This document shows positions 34,483 through 46,180 of a stretch of 64,000 bases of DNA, piece after piece. The DNA is from Heterocephalus glaber. Taxonomy: Eukaryota > Chordata > Mammalia > Rodentia > Bathyergidae. Every line of letters starts with the position of its first letter. Positions within the stretch are counted from its first letter, which is position 1. Where the stretch lies: assembly GCF_000247695.1 (NCBI RefSeq), contig NW_004624732.1:26014021-26078020 (forward strand), given 5' to 3'. The notes below the pieces were generated by a model that had not been told where the DNA came from, did not search any database, and saw nothing but the letters and a program-made list of their open reading frames with translations. A program made the position numbers and the translations under genes.

Positions 34483-35727
34483 CTTAGATGGATCTTAGGA
34501 TGAATATGAATCCCAAAAAAATCTGGAGACTGGGCCTAACAAACACCAGAAGACCAGCCTTCACTAGAGGTACTCTATGAATTTTGCTCATGTACACAGC
34601 TCTGGATCTCAGTTTACCCAACCATAAAGTGGGTGGAAAATTCCCAGTTTCACTTAGCTCATAAAACTCTGATGTCCCCGAGGCTCTTTTGAGCAGAAGT
34701 CAGTCTGGAATTTCTGTTCCCTGCTTTATCTGTATCTTTGTCACTCACCAATGTCTTTGGTTCTATGTGAGAATTGGAGGTGCTAGAATCCTCCTTGTCT
34801 CTCTGAGAGTGGCTGAGACCAGAGCTTGAAGTCCCCTTTTATCCCTCAAAACCCACAATGGAGGGACAAAGGAACCATCCCAGGAGCAGGCAGATTGGTA
34901 GCCCTGAGAGCTGGCTCTGGTAGAGGTAGTTAGATGATGGGTACTTTTAATTCTGTAATAAAAGGGCTTTTAAGAAAAATACAGAACTGCTTAGAGGAAA
35001 GTTAAGGGGAAAGAAAGGAGGGCAATGGAATTGTTCATACTCCATCAGTGCCTAAGAAGAGCCCGTTTCAATGACACGCTCTTCCAGGTAGCAGGATGGC
35101 GGAGGAGGGGTGGGGTTCCAGCCTGGGTGGCAGGACATGGTCTCTCCTCCCTCAAGGCAGAAACCTCCATTTCCTCTGCCTTCCCAGCCCCATTCAGCAG
35201 TTTAAGGGCCATGTTCAAAATAAATGCCTGGATCCCCCTCCCTGGGGTGGATGGCCAGCCACCCCTACTCCCAAGCTAAGATACTTATGTGTTTTATTTA
35301 AATACATAAGTATTGAAACGCTTTCATATTGGATAATAAACAACCACCAACCAGAGCCACCTCCACTGCCCCAGCTTCTCCCCTAGGCCTGCTGGACCCT
35401 CTAGTGTGGTGGCAACCAAAGAGCTACCCATTGGCACAGCTGGGCCTTGAGGACCCAGTTTTAGCTCTGAGTGTCTTCTGGTGGCACAGTGTCAATGACC
35501 ACTGGCCTGGTTATTGAATATTGCCCTCTTCCCAATGCCTCATTCATATCCACAGTCTGCTCCTCCTCCTCGGAGCATGCCAGTAGCTGCCGTTCACAGA
35601 TGCCCATGGAAATGCTGTGGACACCTCCATCCCATGCCTCAGATGCATCAGTCCAAGGCTCCATGACCCAGGCACTGTGCTCAGGCAGAATCCCCTCAGT
35701 GCCTAATATGACGCACCATGGTTGGTG
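34483..35727. other. Intergenic, nothing recognised
   Basis: No exon or repeat signature. Several overlapping short ORFs. Confidence 0.45.
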
Positions 35728-36113
35728 AATAATACTCCTGCCCCTGAATGTCCATATCCTATCCCTGGAAATCAAGAACCTGTAAATGTTACTTTATATG
35801 GAAAAAGGGACTTTGCAGGTGTGACTAAGTTAAGGACTCTGAGATGAGGAGATGACCCCGGATTATGTGGGTGGGTCCACTGCATCACCAGTGTCCTCAT
35901 AAAGGGGCAGAAGGAGACTTGATGCAGAAGAGGGGGCAGCCCTGTGCCTCCAGTGGAGATCAGGGGGGAATGGTGCATGCTGAGGTGTGAAGCCCGCCCA
36001 CGTGACTCACTTCTGACTTCTGGCCTCCAGACCTGTAAGAGAACGAATTTCTGTTGTTTAAGGCCACTATGTAGGTGGTGAATTCTTACAGCAGCAATAG
36101 AAAAGAGTACACA
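35728..36113 (+). mobile_element. MaLR/MLT1-type LTR
   Basis: 'atatggaaaaagggactttgcaggtgtgactaagttaagg', 'gatgaccccggattatgtgggtgggtcc', and 'tctggcctccagacctgtaagagaacgaatttctgttgttt' follow the LTR order to the right end. Degraded, no coding capacity. Confidence 0.75.
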
Positions 36114-36429
36114 CACCCAACTCATCTTGCCCATCTGGTAAGTCCTGGTGGATTATGATGCTGTCTACAAAGCCGCTCAGCACTGTGGCCACGACCTCTT
36201 GGAAATGGAAACACAAAACCCGTCTTTTTCTTCCCACCCTTTCACTTTGGTTCAGGATGCATCTGGGGCCTCCAATTACTTCTGTGGGAAAGGTCTGAGA
36301 CCTGGCTAGCACGCAGGTCCTTGGGGCTGTGCCTGCCCACCTCTCAGTCCTCTCTACATGCCCCTCCCAGTAGCACCCCAGTGGTGCCTGATATATGAGT
36401 CACTGTGGCTGAGTCACTCACTGTGACAG

Positions 36430-36640
36430 TCACACCAAGCCAGCAATATTTTCATTTTCCTCACTCTTGTGCTACATTCAAACTCCTCAGTGCCTTTGGT
36501 TCAAGAAAGTTAGGATTTCCTGGAAAATATCACCCTCTTCCTGTGGTCACTCTCTGCTTGTCCTTCAAGCCAACCCAGGGACCCTTGTCCAGGGAGCCTC
36601 CCCTGATGGCCCCTTGTGTTGTGCTCAACCTTTAGGGCTG
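36430..36640 (+). repeat. Possible L2 fragment
   Basis: 'cttccaagcc...ccagggagcctcccctgatggcc' type text resembles the L2 block 'caggaagccttccctgac'. Weak. Confidence 0.35.
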
Positions 36641-37829
36641 GCTGGTCACACTGTGACCCCTAGAGACAGAGCCCCCTGATGTTGAGCAGCAGTGAAGCCC
36701 AGTGGGTGTGACTGCCCTTCACCTGTCCTTTGCAGCCACTCTGGCTCGGGCAGGCACCTCTGGCCCTAGGAGGAGATGGTCACAGGCTGGGCTGAAACTT
36801 AGGCTTCATACTGAATGCATCAAAGCCAGGTGGCTTCTGTCCAGAGCAGAAGAGCAGGCATGGAGCTGAAGGTGTGTCTGCCTCCCTGGGGACCCCGGAC
36901 AGAAAGAAGAGGCGGCTGCCATGTCCAGCCTTCTCCCTGGGAACATGGACACTTGTGTTACAACCAGAATGAGACACGTTTCTCATCTTGCCTTTTTCTT
37001 CCACAGTCTCAGAATTTTTCCAAGTATTGGGCTTTCTGCTGCTAATACATAGAAATAAATGGGAGGTAGGTGTTTCTTTTATTTTTCTTTACTAGAAATG
37101 CTTTTGTGATTTTTTTTTTTTTTTGCCTCATAAAAGTCCTCCATGCTTGCTGGAGGAAATTCAGGCCCTGTGGAATCATAGTGTTTTGGGCAGAAAGGGG
37201 CCAGCCCTCTCAGTTTCATCCTGTGTGGGTGGCTGGCCTCCCACTGTCCACTCCCTATGACACCTGACTGCGGCAACCTTTGATGACCTCAGCCCCCTGG
37301 GCCTTCCGTGTGAACCCTCACATCTCGCTCTTTCTCTCCATCCCCACAGCAGCTGGCCTCTGCCAGGCCCCAGTTCTCCCTTACTCAAGCAGTAGCTCCC
37401 ACTTTCCTTCTCCCTGCCTTTTCCCCTGCGGACCTATCTGGCTCACAGCTCCACAGACATCATCCTAAATCTCCCCCTTGATGACGGCCCTTTTCCCTTC
37501 CATGGCACACATCACCTGCGTCATAAAGGCACATTCACCAACCCCATCTCCTGCGTGGGAATCCTTGTCCCCACTGGCCAGGGCCGTCTCATTATCTGCC
37601 AGGCCTGACCTTCTGTAACCAGACCTGGCTTCACTTGGATGGTGGCTGCTTCTAAGCTTTACTTTCCTGGGTGCCTTTTGGATTTAAGAAACAATGTTCA
37701 CCCACATGGAGTGAGAAGGGGAGGCCATCCCACAGCTAGGAAACTGGAGGGCTTGGGGAGGGGCTGGGGAAGGAGAAGGGCCTGGGATGGTGAAGTTTCC
37801 CCCAAACGCCTGATAATATGTACAAGTCA
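36641..37829. other. Intergenic, no exon
   Basis: Includes a T-run (37110-37125) and the possible L2 noted separately. Confidence 0.45.
37290..37520 (+). repeat. Possible L2 fragment
   Basis: Pyrimidine-rich text with 'ctgccttttcccctgcgg' and 'ttttcccttccatggcacacatcacctgc' fits the L2 3' region near 'ccatagcacttatcacc'. Confidence 0.4.
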
Positions 37830-37930
37830 AGGCCCTGGGATTTAGCTCAGTGGTTCCGCCGCCTGCCTCACAAGCTCAAGGACCCGAGTTTGATCCCTGG
37901 TACCAAAAAAAAATAAAATAAAATAAAAAG
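37830..37930 (+). repeat. ID SINE, young
   Basis: ggccctgggatttagctcagtggttcc, then gagtttgatccctggtacc and an A9(TAAAA)n tail. Very close in sequence to the copies at 3745 and 20521. Confidence 0.92.
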
Positions 37931-38261
37931 AGGGAGAGAGCAGCAAAAAAATAATGGGATCATTGGGGAGGAGAAAGCCAGCCTATGAGGCTGCCAGGGG
38001 CCCAGGGAGGATTGATGCTTTCATCCTCAATCCCTGGGGAAGAAGCAGCAGAGAGGGGAGCAGGGCTAGGAGGGGCACTCCTGGAAAGCACCCACCTGTA
38101 GCCTGCTGAATGCCCCTCTATCAGCCTGCTTGATTTGTGCAGCCATGTCCTAGGCCAACCGAGCCATTCTGTTAGCAGTACTGAGACCCTGCTGTAGGCC
38201 CTAACCCGTTCTAGCACAGTGGGCTATGGAGAGGGGGCAGAGAAAAGAACTCACAGCATGT

Positions 38262-38450
38262 GAGCATTTGGCATTTACCAGGCAAGGTGCTAAGCACGTT
38301 ACACATATTGTGTCACTCCAAAGGACACCATGAGGTGACTATTATCATCTCCATTTTACAGATGAACAGATTGTGGGACAGCAAGGTTGGGACTTGTCCA
38401 AGGTCCCAAAGGGAATAAGGGCAGAGTCAGAGTACAAGCCACGTCTTCCT
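38262..38450 (-). repeat. MIR
   Basis: 'accaggcaaggtgctaagcacgttacacatattg', 'attatcatctccattttacagatgaacag' and 'gacttgtccaaggtcccaaag': reversed MIR, well kept. Confidence 0.88.
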
Positions 38451-39915
38451 TTCTCCATACCCCAGGAAGGCACGGGCTGAGGCCCCAGGGTCTGATGAAG
38501 CTGAGGGTGGATGAAAACTCTCTCCCAGGTTGTGTCTGTCCCCTCCAGACCACCAGACAACACTGTGAGCTAGGGAGAGGAGTGGGTCTGGAACTTGTAC
38601 CCGAGATTTGGAAGACACTGGAAGTTTGGCTGAGGACCATGGAGAAACTGCTTTGGTCAAGGGTTTCAGGGTGGTGAGGGGGCAATCTCGTTGATTTTTT
38701 AGGAGGCCCTGTTGCTGCCTTTCTCACCTCAGGGCTGGGGACAAGGAATAGGGGATACTGATTTAGCCCATGGATGGTGGCCTCTAGCCCCATGACCCCT
38801 GTGAAAGGAAGGTCTGGGCCTGGGCTGAAGGGCCTGCCAAGCTCTGACACCTGAGGTCTTGGGATTCTGAGGCAGCCAGGGTCACAGAGCACAGCTAGAG
38901 ACACATCTGTCAGGTTCCCTGCTGCTCCCACAAGAACTAGATGGCATCAGCATACAATAGGTGCCCGTGGGGAGCATGAGTATGAAAATAATGAATGAAT
39001 GTGGGCACACCCTCCGCTGGAGCTTCCCCATCTGGACAGGAAGTGAGAGGCTGGGAAAAGCCATGTGCTGTACCCAGTAGCCCATCCAGAGGGACATGGC
39101 CAGTGCTAAGATGGGCGGATAGAAAGAGAGAGGAGCTGTTTCTCCTCTAAGCCTTAATCCTATAAATCCATATAGGAAGATCTTAATTACTTGGATTTGA
39201 GTGGTTTTATTTTTTAATTAAAGTCATCAAGTAAACATTCTGAAATGAGTACCCTCATTAGGAGTAGGCATCACAAGTAAAAGCTCCTCAAGGTGTTGAA
39301 CAGATTAAGTGCTCACCCTCCCCTTCTCTTATGGGCTCCAAGCCCTGACAGGAGGGACAGGAGCCCGAGGCCCCTGGTGTCTCTGCTCAGGTCACCAACT
39401 TCCCACCAACAGAGCCCTCCAAGGTCCAATCAGCAGTCCTCCTCTCAGATCATCAGCAGGGACCAGGAACCATGGAGCCCATGGAGGTCTATGCACACAG
39501 TAGGTGTTCAGCTGGTGCCTGTTGAGCTGGAGTTCAGGTGGAGAGAGGCAACAGGCTTGGAACTTGGGGTAAGAGCTGTGGTCTAGGCCTGGAGCCCTTG
39601 ACCTTGATTGTGGGATCCCGATCCAGAAAACAGGGCTCTGGGAAGGGCTCTGGCTTCTCCCATTCCCAAGGATGGAGCTCTGAGGGAGGGTGATGGGAGA
39701 AGGGAGTGAAATTCCAGTCTGGGCCACTCTGGGTGGTCTTTGGTCATGATACAGTCCGTGCTGGGTGAATCCTAGCCAGAAAGCCAGCGGTGTTGTGTAG
39801 CTCCATACAGGAACAGAGATGACATCAGGAGGGTCCAGGAGGCCCTTGGCTCCCTCTGAAGAAGATGTTGATCTTCTTGGAAACTGAGATGTGATAGAGA
39901 TGGGCTCTTCCATCA
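38451..39915. other. Intergenic with an AT-rich island at 39155-39265
   Basis: Unique DNA. Open frames up to 191 codons on the minus strand have no domains. The AT-rich island carries TTAATTA and TTAATTAAAG cores. Confidence 0.45.
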
Positions 39916-39965
39916 GTGCTGTGGACTAAATTGCATTCCCCCTCAAGACTCCTGAATTCCTCAAC
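39916..39965 (+). mobile_element. MaLR/MLT1 LTR fragment
   Basis: 'gtgctgtggactaaattgcattccccc' equals the start of the MLT1 LTR consensus; only about 50 bp remain. Confidence 0.5.
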
Positions 39966-40444
39966 CTGCCAAGGTGGGCATCTGCAGACTCTTCCTTGGG
40001 ACCACAGGGCACCAGCTTTGCCCAGAGGTGGGCATCTTAGTGTGGTTGTAGGACTGGCTGGGAAGAGGGCAAAGTGAACAGAGATATATCTGAATGGTCC
40101 CAGGGTTCATGCCAGTATATGAATAGCACAAGACCAGAATTCTTTTTTTCCTGAGAGATAATCTGAAAAAATTTACATTAATGCAACATGTCATCTTTTC
40201 CGGGAGCCATCTTTGAGATCAGAAGCCTTGGCTGGGCACCCGCTTAGCACTGTGAGGGCAATTAAGCATCATGTCAGGAGTTGAGATGATGTTACTAGGC
40301 AAGCAGAGACTCCAGATTTGGCCTGATGAAGGAATTTGAGCCTGGGAGCGGGGTGGGGGGTGGGGCTCTGCCTGCTTCCAGGTTGTCTGGTGGTATGCAG
40401 ACTTCCCTCGGTAGTCTGCAGGCTGGGCTCAGGTGTCAAGTTTG
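39966..40444. other. Intergenic, nothing recognised
   Basis: A G-run at 40351-40366, otherwise unique. Confidence 0.45.
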
Positions 40445-40535
40445 GAATTTGTTTGCTGTGTGACTTGGACTAAACACTTGCCCTCTCTGAGCCCAATCTC
40501 TTTACCTACAAGGGAACTGGATGTCTCTTAGGTAC
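40445..40535 (+). repeat. MIR fragment
   Basis: 'gctgtgtgacttggactaaacacttgccctctctgagcc' matches forward MIR. Confidence 0.8.
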
Positions 40536-41499
40536 CTTCAAAGGTACGCTTTCTCCAAATCACTAATATCTAATATGATTAAGCTATACAGAAATTTGTA
40601 GCACACTTTTTCTTAAATTATGTTTTTGAAGTGGTATCTCTATTCACCACACATGTTCATGACCAATTATTAGTTGTTCTTTGGGGAAGATTTGAGACTT
40701 TGTTCTTATTCCTTTAATTGTCCCATTGACAGCTGAGTTCCCTCCCTGGAGAGGGACAGGTGTATCCTTCTAGACTGTGTGCATGGACCAGTTAAGAGTC
40801 ACAGCAGCAACCAGAGTAATCTTCACAAAGACACTGTGGCTCTGGCCCCAGACAACACTGGTTTAAATTTAAGTCCCTCTCCTGAAGTGCTGTGTGGTGG
40901 TGGGAAGGATGCAAAACATCCCGAGCCTCTGTCTCCTTGTGTGTAAGACAGGACAACTATCAGCTGCCTCCTGGCATTGGGAGGGGAGTAAACCAAGTGG
41001 CCAGCAGTGCCTGTCTGCGAGAGGATGGTGGACGGCACCCTGGATGGACAGGTGGCAGCTCTTACCTTGCTGATCACCACTGCCCTCCATGACTAATCAG
41101 TCATCCCTGGTCTGCTAGTCTTGTCCTCCCAGAGTCTCAGGTCCATCTCCAGTGTGGGAATGGTGCCCTGGCTGCTTGCAGCCTCTGTGGTGCCCAGTGC
41201 TCTGGCAGGCAGGAAGGGTTCATTTGTCCTTTGTCTTTGGGCAGGCACAGGGGCTCCCTCAATGCCACCTAGCAGAGTCCTCAGTCTCATCATTCCTAAC
41301 CCTGGGGTCCTTCTTCCACTGCTGTGGCTGCCGGCTTTGTGCTGACAGGTCCTGTCCATCCCACTGCTATGGGTACACAGTACGTCTTTGGAAGGACGTA
41401 GGAGATGAGGACTAAGAACCTCAGTTTAAAACCAGTTAACAATTGATGGGTGACCATTTGTACTTTTTCTCTATTTTCCTTTTAGTCATTTTTTTTAAT
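40536..41499. other. Intergenic, nothing recognised
   Basis: No exon or firm repeat. Confidence 0.45.
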
Positions 41500-41900
41500 G
41501 GAGGTAATGGCTTGGCAATATAAACGATTCAAACAAATGTATACAGAAAGGAAGCTGCAAAACCTCTTTACCTTCCAGTCTATTCTTAGCCCTAGAGGTG
41601 ACTATGGTTAATAAATATGGCTTTCATTTTTGCCAAGCTTTCTAAAATCTATATACAAACTATCTACAAAACATACATAAACTGGCATATATAAAAGTTT
41701 TCTAAAAATGTTAGCAAGGTCATTTTCTAAAATCTAGCTTAGTTTTTCACTTCAAATATTCCTCATGCCACACTAACACTTTTAAAAGTCAATCACATTT
41801 TCAAATGGTCATCTGGTAAAATCGATGTCTTATGGTCTCCAGTCGTGTGAGTTTTAGCACATGTATAGATCTGTGTGACCACCACTACCCTCACAATCAG
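41500..41900 (+). repeat. Old L1 3' UTR fragments
   Basis: 'ggcaatataaacgattcaaacaaatgtatacagaaagg' and 'gtgagttttagcacatgtatagatctgtgtgaccaccactacc' match text typical of L1M 3' ends. Confidence 0.55.
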
Positions 41901-42579
41901 GACACAGCAGTTGCCTGATGCTGGGCAGCTTGCTCTTTGTCCATTTTGGCCTCCTCAGGGAGAAACTAGAGAAACTGACATCATCATTTTGGGAGACTTC
42001 TCTGAGTCTCAAATGCCGAGTCAGCCTGTTCTAGGGGACAGAAGCCCAGGTGGGGTCAGGCCTGGCTTAAATGCCACATACAAGCTGAGAGACACGGGCA
42101 GACATCTGAGTCCATGAGCCTGTGGGTTTTCTTCTGGAAATGATCAGGGCACTGTGAACCTTGAGGACAACACATACCACCCGCCAGGGCTTAGCAGAGC
42201 CACTGGTGTATCAGAGGTACTCGACATAGGGCAGACACATTGCAAAGTATGAGCGATCTCGGGCACCACAAGTACACACACACCTGGACTCTGTGAAGGT
42301 AGCTGGGGCTCATCCTGAAGTCTGTGTCTCATAGATGCTGCAGGTCCTAAGAGGAGATGCCTGGCCAGTGGACCTTGCACTTGGCCAAGAGGCCAAGGCT
42401 GAGGGAACCTGGAGCCAAGGACCCAGATGAAGATACCTTGGGGTCCTTCCTGGGCCTCCTTTAGGCCTTTGTCCAGCAACATTGCGGGGCTCAGAGTCAG
42501 AGTATGAGGTAGCCGGGACTTAGCCAACAGCTCCTGCCCTGGCCGGGTCCTCTAGCTTTGGGGCAACATGGCAGGAGTG
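41901..42579. other. Intergenic, nothing recognised
   Basis: No repeat or exon signature. Confidence 0.45.
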
Positions 42580-43070
42580 GCCTCTTAAATATTGAATCGG
42601 TCCTCCCCAGCCCACTCCTGCCTGATTTGACTAAGGTCCCAGGCTTTAAGTTTGTTTAATAACCTCCTGACACTAAACAAACAACCTTTCAAAAGGAGTA
42701 ATTTGTGTGGCAGAAAGAAAACAAATAAGTCACAAGGACACCAACTGCAGCAGGGGCCAGGCTGATTACATTCTGAGGGCCACCTAAGTCTGACACTGAG
42801 CAAAAGCATATAGATCTTGGCTCCTCTCCACTCCGGGAAGACTTCAAAAAACACGGGCAAGGCAAACTTTGCATTAGGCCTCTGGTGAGGGTGCATCATT
42901 AGGATTCTGGGGGCATATTAAATGCCATCTAGTTGCTAACACGATGCATCATTTTCTGTTAAATAATTGATCACGGTGCAGAGATTGTGTTTGTGGAGTT
43001 TTAAAAAGTGATTAGAACAGGGAACATTTCTGGGAGGCAAGTTGCATCTGTAACCTGCGGCCAGTTACAC
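42580..43070. promoter_or_regulatory. Candidate distal enhancer with paired FOX sites
   Basis: About 490 bp, repeat-free. GTTTGTTTA (42650-42658) and TAAACAAAC (42674-42682) form a perfect 9-bp inverted repeat of the forkhead core with a 15-bp spacer. Further cores: gagtaatttg, ctgattacat, aaataattgatc. Looks like conserved noncoding DNA; conservation is not shown here. Confidence 0.4.
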
Positions 43071-43778
43071 GAACACCTTCCCAGGGGGCCTGAGGGCATA
43101 GGGGATTCTGGTCACATCAGAGGTGGGATACAGTCCCAGAGTGCTGACACAGCAGGAGAAGGGTGACAGCAGGCGTGAGGGTGGCCTGATATAAGGCTGA
43201 CTAGGGTCGGGGTGGTAGCAGAGCTCCTGTGATGGCCTGAGAGACCCTGCCAGCCTCCAGTCCTGTGGAGGGCATTTCAGGAAGTCAACCTGTCTGACCA
43301 GAGAGAAAAGGAAAGCTACGGGCCTCCAGTGACCTCATGTCCAGGTTCATCCCTGGGGTAGAGTGCATTATCCCCTGTCTTGGTTTTCTTTCCTTTTTCT
43401 GCCCTACTTTTAAGGAGAGATGATCTCTTTCTCTTTCCCTTCTGACTGTAAGGATACAGGCCAGGTTTAAGATGTGTGTGAAAAGACACATACCCTGGTC
43501 TTGAGGGGTACAAAGCTGTTCAGAACCTGTCAAGTTGACAGGGTAAAGATTTCAGGTACAGAACGTAGCTGTATTGGGGAGAGGGAGGTGGTGAGGGGGT
43601 GGGCCATTAAATAGCCAGAAAGAGAACAGATCTGATATGCAATAGGAGGGGGAGTAACGTTTCTGGGATAAATGATAGTCCTGAACAGGGAGCCCAAGCT
43701 TGCATACTGCAGACCTGCTGGAAGCCCTTGAGAAAACCCCTGAGCCTCATTTTCCCCGTCTGAAAAGTACACAACTAC
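43071..43778. other. Intergenic, nothing recognised
   Basis: No repeat or exon signature before the GT repeat. Confidence 0.45.
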
Positions 43779-43808
43779 GTGTGTGTGTGTGTGTGTGTGT
43801 GTGTGCGC
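43779..43808 (+). repeat. (GT)n microsatellite
   Basis: About 14 GT units, ending GCGCAC. Confidence 0.95.
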
Positions 43809-43872
43809 ACTCATATGATCATTTCTAGGGATCCCTCTGACCCTGATATTCTGGGCTTCATATCCCTGTTCT

Positions 43873-44010
43873 CATCCCTGGCTGTGTGTCAGAATCTCCT
43901 GAAGACCTTTAAAAATATATACACTGGGGGCCAATCCTCAGAGTATCCAATTCAATTGGCAGGGGGCAAGGCCCAGACATCTATCCTCCTAAGGTCAGCC
44001 CAGCCATCAT
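43873..44010. mobile_element. MER5-like hAT DNA transposon relic
   Basis: 'gtgtcagaatctcctgaagacctttaaaaatatatac' and 'ccaattcaattggcagggggcaaggcccagacatc' fit the MER5A order. Confidence 0.6.
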
Positions 44011-44794
44011 GATGTGCAGCCAGGGGCAAGACCCCGGGCCTTGGGAGGGAAGAGGGTGGTGACTGAAAGCCAGAAGAGCCCTGGGTCTGCTTGCCCTGGC
44101 CACAGGAGTAGATCCCCAACTCTGGGGCAAGAAAAGAAGGATTGGCAAGGCCGAGATGGAGTCCCGGCTGCTAGAGCACTGGGTAGACAAAAACACTGTG
44201 CTGCAGGAGAAGCCACAGCTGGAGAGCCAGCCAGCTGCCCAGGAGGACGAAGGGTGCAGGAGCAGGCTTCAGAGCTCTGCATGGGAGAATCTTCCTGCCC
44301 AGAGACTGGGTCAGGGCAGTGGGAGGAAACATTCCCTTGTCTCGCTGACTGCCCCTTCTTAGGACAGATCTTTCTCCTAGTGGCACAGAGCATATGCAGA
44401 GGGTTCTGCCATGGTTGTCAGCCAGGAATTCGCTCCTGACCCCACTCCTTCTTTTCTTAGTGACCTCTCCTGACCCCCACGCTGCCCAGATTGCTCACCC
44501 ATGGGCTCCAAATACTTCTGCACACATATTCAGAGTGGGTTAGGTGGCCATAGGTCTCCTCTCCAGGAGCTGGAGAGCTCCCTGAGGGCCCAGATGGTTC
44601 TCCCCACTTTCTGGTATAAAAAGTGTCAGGTGCTCGTTAGTGAACCTGTCAGTTCACCAAGGTTCACGTCTCACTGTTCTGGCCCCCTCCCCCTGCTATT
44701 CACCGGGCCAGGGCCCCTTTCCTACTGCTGATCCCTCTTTTTCTCACCTGAGAACAGCAAGTCTGTGTCTCTGTGGGGCAGCCAGAGATGATCA
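44011..44794. other. Intergenic, nothing recognised
   Basis: GC-moderate, with overlapping ORFs up to 141 codons and no domain. Confidence 0.45.
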
Positions 44795-44905
44795 CCAGCA
44801 GTTCCATTATACAGATGGGATAATTGAGGCTCAAGGATGACTTGACCTGGCCAAGGATGTTTAGCCAGTAAGTTGGAAATCAGCAGCAGAACCCACAGCC
44901 CTTAA
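44795..44905 (-). repeat. MIR
   Basis: 'ccattatacagatgggataattgaggctcaaggatgac' and 'ggatgtttagccagtaagttgg': reversed MIR. Confidence 0.82.
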
Positions 44906-45585
44906 ATCTGGGTCTGAAATAGCCTGCAACTACAAAGACCTAAATCATGGGGACCCTCCCAAATCTCTAATCAAAGGAGAAAAGTAATTTCTGTTAGGAG
45001 ACAGGTACCTATTTTGGAACCCCTCCTGTCCACATGACTCAACGGACTCCTTCCCTGCTGTCATTTGGATGTTTCTGGGCTTTGTAGATGTTCCCATTGG
45101 GGTCAGAGCCCATACTCAAGGTAAACTGTGGTGTATGCTGCTGGCTATTTTCAGCTGCCACCCCAGTATGTCCTCATAGGGCAGGGTGTTTCATTCGATC
45201 AAACACCAGGCATGCTGAGCTCTGTAGGGTGACTGGGAAAATTATCCTCTGAGTTTGTTCAGTTTGAGATGCAGGATTTAGGACTGGCAGAAGGGAGAAT
45301 GAGCCTCCTCTCCTTTCCTCTGCTAAAGAAAAAGATCATTCTGACACTACTTGAAATGGTCAGGAAGGCTGTATTTAGGGCTGTTTGGAGAAGTGTCAAT
45401 GTTATTGCCCTAGGGGAGAGAGGTGGGGCTCAAGTCTGAATACAGCAATGGCAAGCGGGGACTATGGCCAGTGGGACAAGAAAAGGTATCAGTGGATGGA
45501 ATAATCACTGAAAGGGGACCTCAAGCATAAGAGGGTTCTTGCTAAATAGACTTGGCAGGATTTTTGCTGAAGAGAGGCAAGAGTG
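44906..45585. other. Intergenic, nothing recognised
   Basis: No repeat or exon signature. Confidence 0.45.
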
Positions 45586-45645
45586 GGGTGGGGATTTAGC
45601 TCAGTGGCACCGAACCTGCCTCTTAAGTGCAAGGTCTCAAGTAAG
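45586..45645 (+). repeat. ID SINE, 3'-truncated
   Basis: ggtggggatttagctcagtgg then aagtgcaaggtctcaag; the B-box end and tail are lost. Confidence 0.82.
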
Positions 45646-45867
45646 GGTGGTCAGCTGCAAGGGTACAAGCAGGATTTATTCTTTCTACAACTGGACAAGA
45701 CCGGCCAAAAAAATACAGCCCAAGGAGGGTGCCTAGTCAAAAAAGGGCTCAGAGTTACCTGGAGAGTTTTTGTCATCTCTTGTCTGCCCACAGGAGCTGA
45801 AGTGGTTGAATCTGGTTTCTTCATGCTCTTCTAGAAACTTCCTCAAAGACAGTGTGGTCCAGTTTAG

Positions 45868-45985
45868 CATTTCTCAACTTTAGTGAGCACCAGAATCCCT
45901 GGGGACGTGCTGAAACACAGATTCTGGGCCCCACTTCCAGAGTCCTGATGTAGCGGACCTCACTCTGAGAATCGTTGGTCTAGTC
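45868..45985. mobile_element. MER5A hAT relic
   Basis: 'catttctcaactttagtgagcaccagaatccctgggg', 'cagattctgggccccacttccagag' and 'tctgagaatcgttgg' run along MER5A from end to end. Confidence 0.82.
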
Positions 45986-46084
45986 CTCCTCCCACCTCAG
46001 TTTCCTGCCTCATTGGAGGGGCTTCCTGGAAGGACAGGCATCAACTGTGGCTTTAGACATAGAAACCTGCTGTTTATTTAATTT

Positions 46085-46180
46085 TCTTTGGCAAATTTCT
46101 TACCCTCTCTGAACCACGATTCCTTAAAATGCAGGAAAGCAATGCCTACCTCGTAAGTCCCAGGTAAAATGGATAACAGG
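46085..46180 (+). repeat. MIR fragment
   Basis: 'ggcaaatttcttaccctctctgaaccacgattccttaaaatg' matches forward MIR. Confidence 0.7.

Noticed and set aside
38356..38931. 191-codon minus-strand ORF
   Set aside because: Overlaps a MIR and two other open frames; low-complexity Pro/Ser composition.
39392..39913. 173-codon minus-strand ORF
   Set aside because: No domain; Ser/Pro/Gln-rich chance frame.
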